Source of the DNA: Prasinococcaceae sp. CCMP 1430
Taxonomy: Eukaryota; Prasinodermophyta; Palmophyllophyceae; Prasinococcales; Prasinococcaceae
Length of the DNA: 20,642 nt
Reading direction: 5' to 3'
Assembly (NCBI GenBank): GCA_013416795.1
Contig: RQSC01000004.1
Location: forward strand, 330,902-351,543
The translations under genes were made by a program, and so were the position numbers. The first letter of the stretch is position 1. The number at the start of each line of letters is the position of its first letter. A model generated the notes under the pieces. It was not told the origin of the DNA and made no database searches. It was given only the letters and a program-made list of their open reading frames with translations. Shown piece by piece: positions 1-6,654 of the stretch.

Positions 1-4
1 GACG

Positions 5-535
5 GTGGCGGCGGCGGCGGCGGCGACAAAGGCGCGGGCGGGTGGGGCGGAGGGCGGGCGGGGCGGTGGCGCGCCGGAGCTCGCTATCGCCGCGGCGGTG
101 CTTGCGGTTGGTGCGACGGGATGCGGTGCGATGGCCGCGGCATCGACGCGCTACCCGCCGGCGGTTGTGGGCGCGGGTGCCGCCGCAGCATCCGCTGCGT
201 GTGCCGCAACTGCGGCAGCGGTCGCCTCGAAGCGGGACTCGCCGGCGGCGCTCGCGCGGGCAACGGCCGCGCTGCCCGGAGACATGCGCGCGATTGAGAT
301 GCGCCTCAGGGAGCTGGAGAAGCGCAAGTCGGTGACCGAATCTGCGGCTCGCTCCGCCACGCGCCTTGCCGCGCGCGCGCGCGTCGACGCCAAGGACGCG
401 CAGGCGCTCGAGGACATGAAGCGCCTCATTCGGCGAGGGCCGCCTCAGTCGCGCCCGTCGCTCCAGCGCACGCCGAGCACCACCGCCGCGCCCCGCTGCG
501 GCATCGCGGCGCACTGGCGGGGTGGAACGGTGTGA
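5..535 (+). CDS. Alanine-rich hypothetical protein, probably partial
   Basis: I do not recognise this protein. The frame is open from the left edge of the window to a stop at 533-535, and it has no ATG near the edge (the first in-frame ATG is around base 131), so the real 5' end may lie outside. The translation has two alanine/glycine-rich hydrophobic stretches (about residues 25-46 and 50-75) that could be membrane segments. These are followed by a charged segment (about residues 95-145, rich in Arg, Glu, Lys and Ala) that looks helical and possibly coiled-coil. The last 30 residues are Pro/Arg/Thr-rich and may be read-through of an intron or non-coding DNA. Function cannot be inferred. A membrane protein of an organelle is possible but unsupported beyond hydrophobicity. 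Confidence 0.4.
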   Translation: MAAAAAATKARAGGAEGGRGGGAPELAIAAAVLAVGATGCGAMAAASTRYPPAVVGAGAAAASAACAATAAAVASKRDSPAALARATAALPGDMRAIEMRLRELEKRKSVTESAARSATRLAARARVDAKDAQALEDMKRLIRRGPPQSRPSLQRTPSTTAAPRCGIAAHWRGGTV

Positions 536-1085
536 TGTTGTGGGTGGAGGGCCTCGTCCGGGGGGGCGAGGAAGGGCCCGCCCCCGCGCCGTAGGCGGCG
601 CGCTCCCGCGCAAGCAGGCGCTGTGGCCCACCCCAGCCGCCGGCCAGCGTCCTCCCTGCTGGCTGGTGCGCTTTGGCAAAGTGTCCCTTTTCAGCTCTTC
701 TCTTCTGTGCGATGCGTCCGTCGAAAGCCCCCGTCGTCGTTGCGCATCGGCGGGCGCCAGAGGGGTCGCGCGGCGCGCAGCGGCAGCGTGTGCCCCGCCG
801 CGGCCAGGTGTGCGTGAGGAAGGGCGACCGGGCGGGCGGACGGGCGGGAGGTATGAGCAGGGGGTGCGTGCGGGGACGGGGTGCGTTTGGGGACGGGGTG
901 CGTTTGGGGCGGGGCTGTGTGCTGGTAGCGAGAGCGAGCTCCGCCAGGCGTGGCTCGGCGCTGGGCGCTCTGCTCTCGGCGCCTTTCGGGCGGCCGCGGC
1001 GGCAGGCGGGTGCCCTCTCGCGCTCGGTGCGCGGTGTGGTGCCGATGTCGGCGCGGCCTCGGCGTCGCGCCTTCACCTTTGCCAG
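536..1085. other. Low-complexity spacer or intron upstream of the TPR exon
   Basis: No recognisable protein is encoded here. One plus-strand frame stays open from an ATG at 712 into the TPR exon, but its translation is Arg/Gly/Ala low complexity without TPR features, so I treat it as leader, intron or accidental open frame. A pyrimidine-rich patch lies around 685-708. A 17-bp G-rich tandem repeat is at 861-911. A pyrimidine-rich tract ending in an AG at 1084-1085 looks like a splice acceptor. Confidence 0.4.
861..911 (+). repeat. 17-bp G-rich tandem repeat, three units
   Basis: Three consecutive 17-bp units of the form GGGGTGCGTTTGGGGAC (861-877, 878-894, 895-911) differ at only a few positions. 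Each contains two runs of four G on the plus strand, so the array has the composition needed for G-quadruplex formation. It lies in the spacer before the TPR exon. Confidence 0.75.
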
Positions 1086-1819
1086 TGGCGTGGCCCCTTC
1101 GCTCAAGCCGGAGGCGCAGCTTGCACGCGCACAGGTGAGCAGGGCGCTAGCTCTGGACAGCGAGCATCCCCTCGCGATGCACCTCAAAATACACTTGGAG
1201 GAGCAGCTCGCACAAGGAGGTCCCGAGGGAGGTACTGTGGCCGCCGCCGATGCAATGGAGTCCATTGCACCACAACAGGCACACCTGGTACACATGGCGA
1301 GCCACATCTACATACGGTCTGGGAAGTACAAGCGCGCAATCGAGGCCAATGAGGAAGCGATGAAACTCGACGTCCAGATGCGCGCACAGTGCATGGTGCC
1401 GTACGCGCCTGGCCACCAAATTGCCGTGCTGATTGCCGCAGGAATGCTCATGGGGCGTCCAGCCGTGATCGAGCAGGGCGTTCCGACAGTCGCAATCGAA
1501 TTTCCGCTCGCGGAGATCCTACAGGCCTTGTGGCCATACCCTCGCGTGCTTGTCGCGGCGCGCTTCGGCATGTGGGACGTCATCAAAGCTGAACCGCTGC
1601 CTGGCGCAGGTGCGCACCCGTACGCGCGCGTGATCGGGCACTACGCTGCTGGCCTCGCCGCAACGGGTGGGAAGCGAGACGAAAGTGAGCTTGAAGAGGC
1701 CGCCAGCCACCTGGCCGAGGTCGAGCGTGCTGCGAGTGAGCTGCCAGCAGACGGCCCCATGATGGAAGGCACGGACGTCGAGGGCGCACTCCTGCGTTCG
1801 GGGCCGTTCTTCTCACACG
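1086..1819 (+). CDS. TPR-family protein, C-terminal part, truncated at an N
   Basis: The translation matches the C-terminal half of a large TPR protein family best known from bacteria. These proteins carry a block like ALALDSEHPLAMHLKIH, then HLVHMASHIYIRSGKY and AIEANEEAMKLD, then a region with ARFGMWDVIKAEPLP and HYAAGLAATG; all four are visible here in order. TPRs are protein-interaction repeats, and no enzymatic role is known to me for this family. The usual N-terminal TPR half is not found upstream. I place the exon start after the acceptor-like AG at 1084-1085, although the frame remains open to an ATG at 712. Homology stops near the N at 1820, and beyond it another gene is being read. 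The 3' end is therefore missing or lies in an assembly gap. Confidence 0.72.
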
Positions 1820-1820
1820 N
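1820..1820. other. Single N, probable assembly gap
   Basis: The TPR protein fades into Arg/Ala low complexity here. A PIG-L deacetylase without its own N-terminus starts on the other side in a different frame. Two incomplete genes meeting at one N indicates a gap of unknown size or a scaffold join rather than one ambiguous base. Confidence 0.75.
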
Positions 1821-2587
1821 CCGCCGCGTTCTCCGCGCGCGGCGCGCGGCGCGCGCTCGGGGCGCGCCCGCTGCTGGTCGTCTCGCACCCCGACGACGAG
1901 GCCATGTTCTTCGCGCCGACGCTCGCCGCATGCGCCGAAGCGCGCCTGGTGCCCACGGTCCTGTGCCTGTCGAACGGTGATGCGTTTGGCCAGGGAGTCA
2001 CCCGCGAAAAGGAGCTCGCGCGAAGCTGCGCATCGCTCGGCGTCGGCGCCGACCGCGTGCGCGTGGTCCACGCGCGCGAGCTGAGCGATGGCATGGGCGA
2101 GGCGTGGCCCGCCGAGGCCGTCGCGGCAGCCGTGCGCGCCGAGGTAGCGCGCACGCGCGCCACCAGCGTGGTCACCTTCGACAAGGGGGGCGCCAGCGGT
2201 CACCCGAATCACGTGGCGACGTGGCGCGGCTGCGTCGAGCTCACCCGCGCGGCGGCCACGCGCGGACAGCCTCCCCCCGTGCCCGTGTGGGCACTCCGCA
2301 CGCTGCGGCCGTACCGGCGGCTGCTTGGCCCCGCGGACGCGGCGCTCGCGGCAGTGCTGGCCTTCGCGCGTGGGGCGATGCGGGGCCAAGCAGCCGAGCT
2401 CCTGCTCGCCCCTCGGGGCGCCGCGGCGGCCGCGCGCACCGCGATGGCCGAGCACCGCTCGCAAACGACGTGGTACCGCGGCGCGTTCATGCAGCTCGCC
2501 GCGTACGTGCACATGAACGCGCTGGCGCGCGTGGCGCCATCCACCGCGCGCAAGCCCGTGCACCGGCGCAGCAAGTCGTATACATAG
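1821..2587 (+). CDS. PIGL: PIG-L-family N-acetylglucosaminyl de-N-acetylase, 5' end missing
   Basis: This is a PIG-L (LmbE-like) deacetylase. In eukaryotes the enzyme removes the acetyl group from GlcNAc-phosphatidylinositol, the second step of GPI-anchor synthesis, on the cytosolic face of the ER. The metal-binding and catalytic motif HPDDEAMFF lies at about 1886-1912. A second signature, TFDKGGASGHPNH, supplies the conserved histidines near 2176-2215. The C-terminal block AEHRSQTTWYR followed by YVHMNAL also matches the eukaryotic enzyme, which favours PIGL over bacterial deacetylases. The frame runs to a stop at 2585-2587. The usual N-terminal membrane anchor is absent because the coding sequence runs into the N at 1820. 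The gene converges on the F-box gene, with only 73 bases between the two stops. Confidence 0.9.
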
Positions 2588-2660
2588 CACCGTGCTCGCG
2601 CGTTCGCTTGGACACACCTCCACTCTGTACAATTTGTCACTTACTGTCCCGTTCGGGTTG

Positions 2661-3326
2661 TCATGACACGCCGAGCGCCCAGAACCGCCTGCGCACGCCG
2701 CGAGCACGAGAGGTGCCGCCGCCGCTGCTGTCGCCACTGCTGCTGCCGCCGTCGCTGTCGCTTTCGCTGTTGCTGTCGCTATCTCCGGGCCAGCACACGC
2801 CTGCGAAGTCTGCAGCGCCGCTCCGTATGTCGTTGCCACTGCCGTCGCTGTCACTATCGCTGTCTGTGTCGTCGTCCTCTGCGGCCATGACGCAGCGAGC
2901 CACAAATTGTGGCACGACCTCAGGTGGTACGCGGGCGCGCGGGACGTGCTTGCATGGCCTTCGCGCGCGAGCGCGGCCGCCGACGCCCCGTGCGTGCTCA
3001 GGCGCACCGCCGAGCACCCAGAACGCGCACCTACATCGCGCGCAGAGGTGCAGCCCGTCGCGCGCGGTGGCACCGTTCGTGGTGTTCTCCTCGGCAGCCA
3101 CCGATGCCGCGGCTTCGCGCCACGCGCGACAGACGCCTGCGGCTCGCGCCGCGTCGCGCGCACCAGCCGCGCGCAGCACTGCCTCGAGGGCGTCCCGCGG
3201 TAGCTCGTCTGCTGCGCAGCCGCAGCCGCCCTTCCTGCGCGATGCAGCGACCCGCGCGGCCTTGAGACGCGCGCGCGCGCGCGCCGCCGCTTTGGCACCC
3301 CCATCGCGACGTACAGTGCGGAGCAC
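2661..3326 (-). CDS. F-box protein with Ser/Asp-rich C-terminal tail
   Basis: The 221-residue frame contains a clear F-box at about residues 39-75: DELPRDALEAVLRAAG, then an alanine-rich helix and the closing VCRAWREAA. F-box proteins bind SKP1 and deliver substrates to SCF ubiquitin ligases. No WD40, LRR or Kelch substrate-binding domain follows. The middle holds several cysteines (CARCRC) and the last 80 residues are a low-complexity Asp/Ser tail, a typical acidic casein-kinase-2-like substrate composition. The first 20 residues are very basic. The ATG at 3326 is the only reasonable start, but it overlaps the end of the transporter exon on the same strand in another frame, so the true 5' end is uncertain. 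The F-box call is firm; the substrate is unknown. Confidence 0.72.
   Translation of the reverse strand: MLRTVRRDGGAKAAARARARLKAARVAASRRKGGCGCAADELPRDALEAVLRAAGARDAARAAGVCRAWREAAASVAAEENTTNGATARDGLHLCARCRCAFWVLGGAPEHARGVGGRARARRPCKHVPRARVPPEVVPQFVARCVMAAEDDDTDSDSDSDGSGNDIRSGAADFAGVCWPGDSDSNSESDSDGGSSSGDSSGGGTSRARGVRRRFWALGVS
2725..2880. repeat. Degenerate GTCGCT-type hexamer repeat encoding the acidic tail
   Basis: The plus strand shows many near-copies of CTGTCG, CTTTCG, CTATCG and GCTGCC hexamers in two blocks. Read on the minus strand they give the Asp-Ser dipeptide runs of the F-box protein tail. The array probably arose by slippage and is likely to vary in length between alleles. Confidence 0.6.
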
Positions 3327-3652
3327 ATGCCGCTCGCCACAGCCACGAACCTGGCCATGCGCGCCTCGCGCGCCGACCAGCGCGCGACGCGCGCGACGTG
3401 CAGCCCGCGCAGCGTCGTGAGCTCCGCTGCGAGCCCGCCATGTCCAGCCACGCCCGTGATGTCGGCCGGCGGCGAGCTGAGCGGCAGCACATCCCCGCCC
3501 GTCGACGCGCCAGCGCCGTTGTCGCTGTCGTTGGCGCCCACGTGACCCAGCTCGTAGAGGATGGGCACCACCTGGATGTGGGACTGGTACGCGAGGAGCG
3601 CGATGGGCAGCGCATTGAGCGGCGAGGTCTGCGCGTCCAGCCAGTCGGTGAG
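3299..3652 (-). CDS. SLC38-type amino-acid transporter, single-exon fragment
   Basis: Reading down the minus strand from the N at 3653, the translation starts LTDWLDAQ and continues LNALPIALLAYQSHIQVVPILYEL, with RMARFVAVASGMCSALYVAMG further on. In SLC38/SNAT and related Aa_trans proteins a very similar segment (ALP..xFxFxCHxxVLPIYxEL, then RM..V...A...LY...G) covers the middle membrane helices and is followed by FGYLTF. Here a roughly 50-residue Ser/Gly/Asp insert separates the two helices. After ...YVAMG a donor-like GGG|GTGCC occurs at 3298-3297, and no continuation is found downstream, where the F-box gene lies. The upstream part is cut by the N. It is either a real exon isolated by misassembly or a gene relic. 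The gene as a whole would encode a multi-pass proton- or sodium-coupled amino-acid transporter. Confidence 0.62.
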
Positions 3653-3653
3653 N
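3653..3653. other. Single N, probable assembly gap
   Basis: The transporter exon ends abruptly at this base on the minus strand, and on the other side its frame becomes Arg/Pro low complexity. The next plus-strand gene starts within 100 bases. An unsized gap is more likely than one unknown base. Confidence 0.7.
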
Positions 3654-3748
3654 TCTCGGCGCGGCGGCGCGCGCGAGGGCGTCCGGGGGGGAGGGGAAGC
3701 GGTGCGCTGCGCAGGGCGCGCGGCGGCGCCGCGGGGGTGGAGCGCGCG

Positions 3749-4636
3749 ATGAGTTCCTGGGACAGCGACGTTGCGCAGGCTGCCGTGGACGAGGCTCTCG
3801 GCGCGCCGAGCTCGGCGCTCGATGTGGAGGGCGCCGTCAACGATGCGGTGAACGCGCACGCCGCGCCGCGCCCCTCGTTGCGAACGGGCGACCGAGCGCC
3901 AAACGAGGGGCGGCGCTCGAACGGCGGCGGCAACGGACCTCTCGGCGCGCTCTTCGTAGGCGTGGGGCGCGGCGTGTTCGGTTCACTGGGCGCGCTGCGA
4001 CGCTCCTCGAAGACGATGATCCGCCTCGACCTGCGCAAGCCCAGAGTGTGGGATCTCAGCAAGGTTGGCAACGCGGACGGCACGAACGCCCACGGCGTCT
4101 CGAGCCAGACGGCCGCTGAGGAGGCGCGCTCCGGCCAGCGCCTCAAGCTCATGCGGCAGTGGGACGTGGGCGCGCCCGGTGGGGGTGAGGCGAGCTTTGC
4201 CGCCGGCATCAACTACTCGATCGACGACGGTGCCTTCGAGCCGCGCGTGCGCCTCCACACGCCGCTTGTGAACGTACGGCTGCTGCCGAGGCCCGAGCTG
4301 GCCTTCAGGCGCATGCTGTCCATCGGTGGGTCGGGCCTCGCGGTCGACGCGCGGTACGACCTGCCGCTGTCCGAGGTCGGCTGGCGCGACGCGCGCCTGC
4401 GCCTACGCCTCGTATCGACGGGCGGGCGCGGGATTCACGTCACGCAGGACGGCCTCGAGTTCGACGAGAGGATGCTCTCGCTCGGCGAGACCACCGCTGC
4501 GGGCGTAAAATCCGCCTCCACGATGCGCCTCTCAGCCACCGCACAGGTGCCCAGGGAGTGGCCCGTCAAGGACGAGCAGCCGCTCGTGCGCCTCAGCCTG
4601 AATAAGCTCGCGCTGCGCGTGGTCATCGATGCATGA
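3749..4636 (+). CDS. Beta-strand-rich protein of unknown function
   Basis: This is a 295-residue frame from the ATG at 3749, the first ATG after the N. The first 85 residues are low in structure (Ala, Asn, Gly, Arg). From about residue 90 the protein alternates hydrophobic and polar residues, as in MIRLDLRKPRVWDLSKV, FAAGINYSIDDGAFEPRVRL and ARLRLRLVSTGGRGIHVT. It ends with the strand-like LVRLSLNKLALRVVIDA. This pattern suggests a beta-sandwich or beta-barrel; an outer-envelope-type protein of a plastid or mitochondrion is one possibility, but I do not recognise the family. Coherent sequence over 200 residues and high GC at third positions support real coding. There is no clear signal peptide. 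Because the N lies 96 bases upstream, additional 5' exons may be missing. Confidence 0.7.
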   Translation: MSSWDSDVAQAAVDEALGAPSSALDVEGAVNDAVNAHAAPRPSLRTGDRAPNEGRRSNGGGNGPLGALFVGVGRGVFGSLGALRRSSKTMIRLDLRKPRVWDLSKVGNADGTNAHGVSSQTAAEEARSGQRLKLMRQWDVGAPGGGEASFAAGINYSIDDGAFEPRVRLHTPLVNVRLLPRPELAFRRMLSIGGSGLAVDARYDLPLSEVGWRDARLRLRLVSTGGRGIHVTQDGLEFDERMLSLGETTAAGVKSASTMRLSATAQVPREWPVKDEQPLVRLSLNKLALRVVIDA

Positions 4637-4771
4637 GGGCCCGGCGGCCCCGCGCAGGATCGTGCGTTGAAGCAGGGACAGCTAGCGCCCGCGTTTGACG
4701 AATAACCTGAGACAATATGTTTACAACTTCGCATGGGACGCTCTCGCGGCGGAGGTGCGGGGCTCGTGCCC
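4637..4771. other. Convergent 3' spacer with AT-rich patch
   Basis: These 135 bases separate the stop of the beta-rich protein from the stop of the minus-strand hydrolase. An AT-richer patch around 4698-4732 (AATAACC...ACAATATGTTTACAAC) is the likely site of 3'-end formation for one or both genes. No canonical AATAAA is present. Confidence 0.4.
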
Positions 4772-6181
4772 TCATGGTGGGCAGCGCTCGAGGAAGCTTT
4801 CGACCACACCCGCGAACTCCAGCGCGCGCTCCTCCTGCGGGCAGTGGCCGCACGCGTCAAACTGAACGAGCTCCACCACATTGGTGGTCCGCTCATCGGC
4901 CGCGCCCTCGACTGCGGCGTTTACGAGCCGCGCCGAGTTGCTCGCCGGAACGAGGCGATCCTGCGCCCCGTGCACGATGAGCACAGGCACGCCCAGCGCC
5001 GCGAGGTCATTCGCGTCACCTTTGTTGCGCGCGAATTCGGCGCTGGCGCCTGCCTGCCCTTCACCACCGTCACGCGCGCCGGCGCTGTCGACGCTCGCGT
5101 CGAGCGGCGACGGCAGCGTGTCGACGAGCAGCCTCGCCGCGATCACCATTACCATGCCCGCGTCCCAGCCCCGCACGCGGGCGGGGCGCGCGTACCCGTC
5201 GACGAGCGTGGGCGCAATTGGCGAGTACCACGCGCTCTGTAGCCCCTTTGCCCAAAACGACTTCGACTCACAGAGCCTGCGAAGCACCAGGCGCAGCGGC
5301 AGCGCGAAAGCGAGCAGGGACGCGCGCAGGGCAGCTCGTAGTCCGAGCAAGAACGCCGCGCGCGTGGCTGCCAGCGCGGCTGCAGCCGCTGTGAAGAACG
5401 CGCCGGCGAGGAGAGTGGTGTCCTCCTCAGCGCGCCTGCGACAGTACGCGAGCAGCCCCTCCCTCCCTCGCGCGCGCGACGAGCGGCCCGCGAGAATGGC
5501 GGGTGCGACGAGCACTACCGCGCGCACGCGCTCTGGGCCAAGTCTGCCCGCGAGCATGGTGGCGACGATGCCGCCGACTGAGTGCCCGATGAGGATCAGC
5601 CGCCGCGGCCCACTCGCATCGGCATCTTCGCCCGCCTCGGCGTCCAGCAATGCCTCACCTGCATCGGCGTACGCCCCAAGCGAGTAGCCCGGCAGCGTCG
5701 ACGGCCGTTCGGTCAAGCCGAAACCGGGGCAGTCGTAGGCGAGCGCGCTGCCAACGGACGGCAGGCCTGCGAGGAGCTCAAGCGCGCCCCCGACCTCCCA
5801 CGAGTACGTGTTGGCGCCGAAGCCATGTACACACAGCGCCACATCGCGGCCACCGTTGGCGTCAACGCGCTTGTAGTGCAGAGCGTACCCCGCAGGCGTG
5901 TTCAGGAAGCGCGAGTCGGCGTATGCAACATCGCGCGCGCTCTGAAGCCTGCCCTCATACGCGCGTTGTCCGAGCGCCAAGGCCGCGGCGAGCGCCGCGG
6001 CAATGAGCGCCGCGGCGACCACCGCCGGGTGCGCCGGGTGGCGCGCGAGGAGTGACCCTGTCGCCCACACCACGCTTCCTGCCGCGACCGCGGCCGTCGC
6101 CACCCCCGCAGCGGTCGTCTGGCCAGGGGCGCCGGCCGCCCCGCCCACGCCGCCCCCTCCCCCCTGCTCGCCGCGCGCCAT
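4772..6181 (-). CDS. Membrane-anchored alpha/beta-hydrolase
   Basis: This is a 469-residue alpha/beta-hydrolase of the esterase/lipase/epoxide-hydrolase type. Two alanine-rich hydrophobic segments (about residues 23-45 and 52-71) probably anchor the N-terminus in a membrane. The oxyanion-hole motif HGFGANTYSW starts at residue 119. The nucleophile elbow GHSVGG puts the catalytic Ser at 201, and the triad is completed by Asp408 (HGAQDRLVP) and His446 (CGHCPQEE). A long insert between strands 6 and 7 (about 225-400) holds more hydrophobic helices and is the lid or cap; it also carries an Asp/Gly-rich loop. Related plastid and bacterial proteins exist, but the substrate cannot be told. I chose the ATG at 6181; an in-frame ORF extends to 6352, but that extension looks like leader. 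It diverges from ETF-alpha across 473 bases. Confidence 0.85.
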   Translation of the reverse strand: MARGEQGGGGGVGGAAGAPGQTTAAGVATAAVAAGSVVWATGSLLARHPAHPAVVAAALIAAALAAALALGQRAYEGRLQSARDVAYADSRFLNTPAGYALHYKRVDANGGRDVALCVHGFGANTYSWEVGGALELLAGLPSVGSALAYDCPGFGLTERPSTLPGYSLGAYADAGEALLDAEAGEDADASGPRRLILIGHSVGGIVATMLAGRLGPERVRAVVLVAPAILAGRSSRARGREGLLAYCRRRAEEDTTLLAGAFFTAAAAALAATRAAFLLGLRAALRASLLAFALPLRLVLRRLCESKSFWAKGLQSAWYSPIAPTLVDGYARPARVRGWDAGMVMVIAARLLVDTLPSPLDASVDSAGARDGGEGQAGASAEFARNKGDANDLAALGVPVLIVHGAQDRLVPASNSARLVNAAVEGAADERTTNVVELVQFDACGHCPQEERALEFAGVVESFLERCPP

Positions 6182-6654
6182 TACGGTTGCGATGGCCCCG
6201 GGTGGTGCCGCGGCGCGCCCTGCCGCGCTTGGCGCGGTGGGGGAGAGGGAGCGGCCCGGGGGGCGGCCGCGCGATCGGTGCGTGCGCTCTGGTGCGCCGG
6301 CAATCTTATCTTGATTGCCCAAATCGAATCCGGCGCCGACGTGGCCGCACAAACATTAACCCTCTTCTCTAAACCTCAATCCATGCGCGGGGCGCATGGC
6401 TTGGGACCCAATTCGCCTCTGCAGGTTTGCGCGGGGGAATTCAACAGGCGCAGCGGACGCCACTGAGCGCGCCCGCTGCGCCCCCTCCCCCTCCTCGCCG
6501 CCCCTTCCCCGCCCCTGGTCACCCGGCGGACCAAAGCCTGGCCTCGCATCTCTCTCTCTCTCGCCGCTCTGGGCCCTTTCCGTTCTTTCGCCGGAGCGCC
6601 CGCGCGCGCGCGCGTGCGCGCGCGCTGCTGGCCCGGAGGCGGGCGGACGGGGCG
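6182..6654. promoter_or_regulatory. Divergent intergenic region between hydrolase and ETF-alpha
   Basis: The two genes start on opposite sides, so both promoters should lie here. The centre (about 6300-6385) is clearly AT-richer than its surroundings and contains ACAAACATTAACC and TTCTCTAAACC. A CT microsatellite is at about 6550-6563 and a CG run at 6599-6624, just before the ETF-alpha start. No TATA box was identified. The promoter role is inferred from gene orientation and composition. Confidence 0.5.
6550..6624. repeat. CT and CG dinucleotide microsatellites
   Basis: A (CT)n run at about 6550-6563 is followed by an almost uninterrupted (CG)n run from 6599 to 6624. Both lie in the presumed 5' leader of the ETF-alpha gene and are likely to be length-variable. 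Confidence 0.7.

Noticed and set aside
712-1085. In-frame extension of the TPR gene to the ATG at 712
   Set aside because: The frame is open, but the encoded residues are low complexity without TPR features and include the G-rich repeat. An acceptor-like AG at 1084-1085 is a better boundary.
426-1307. Minus-strand 293-codon open frame
   Set aside because: Translation is Arg/Ala/Pro/Cys low complexity, antisense to the TPR exon, with no recognisable domain.
1583-3859. A 758-codon minus-strand open frame across the whole region
   Set aside because: It runs antisense to the TPR and PIG-L genes, across the F-box gene in another frame, and through two Ns. Only the 3299-3652 part shows homology (transporter). 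The rest is Arg/Ala low complexity, as expected in high-GC DNA.
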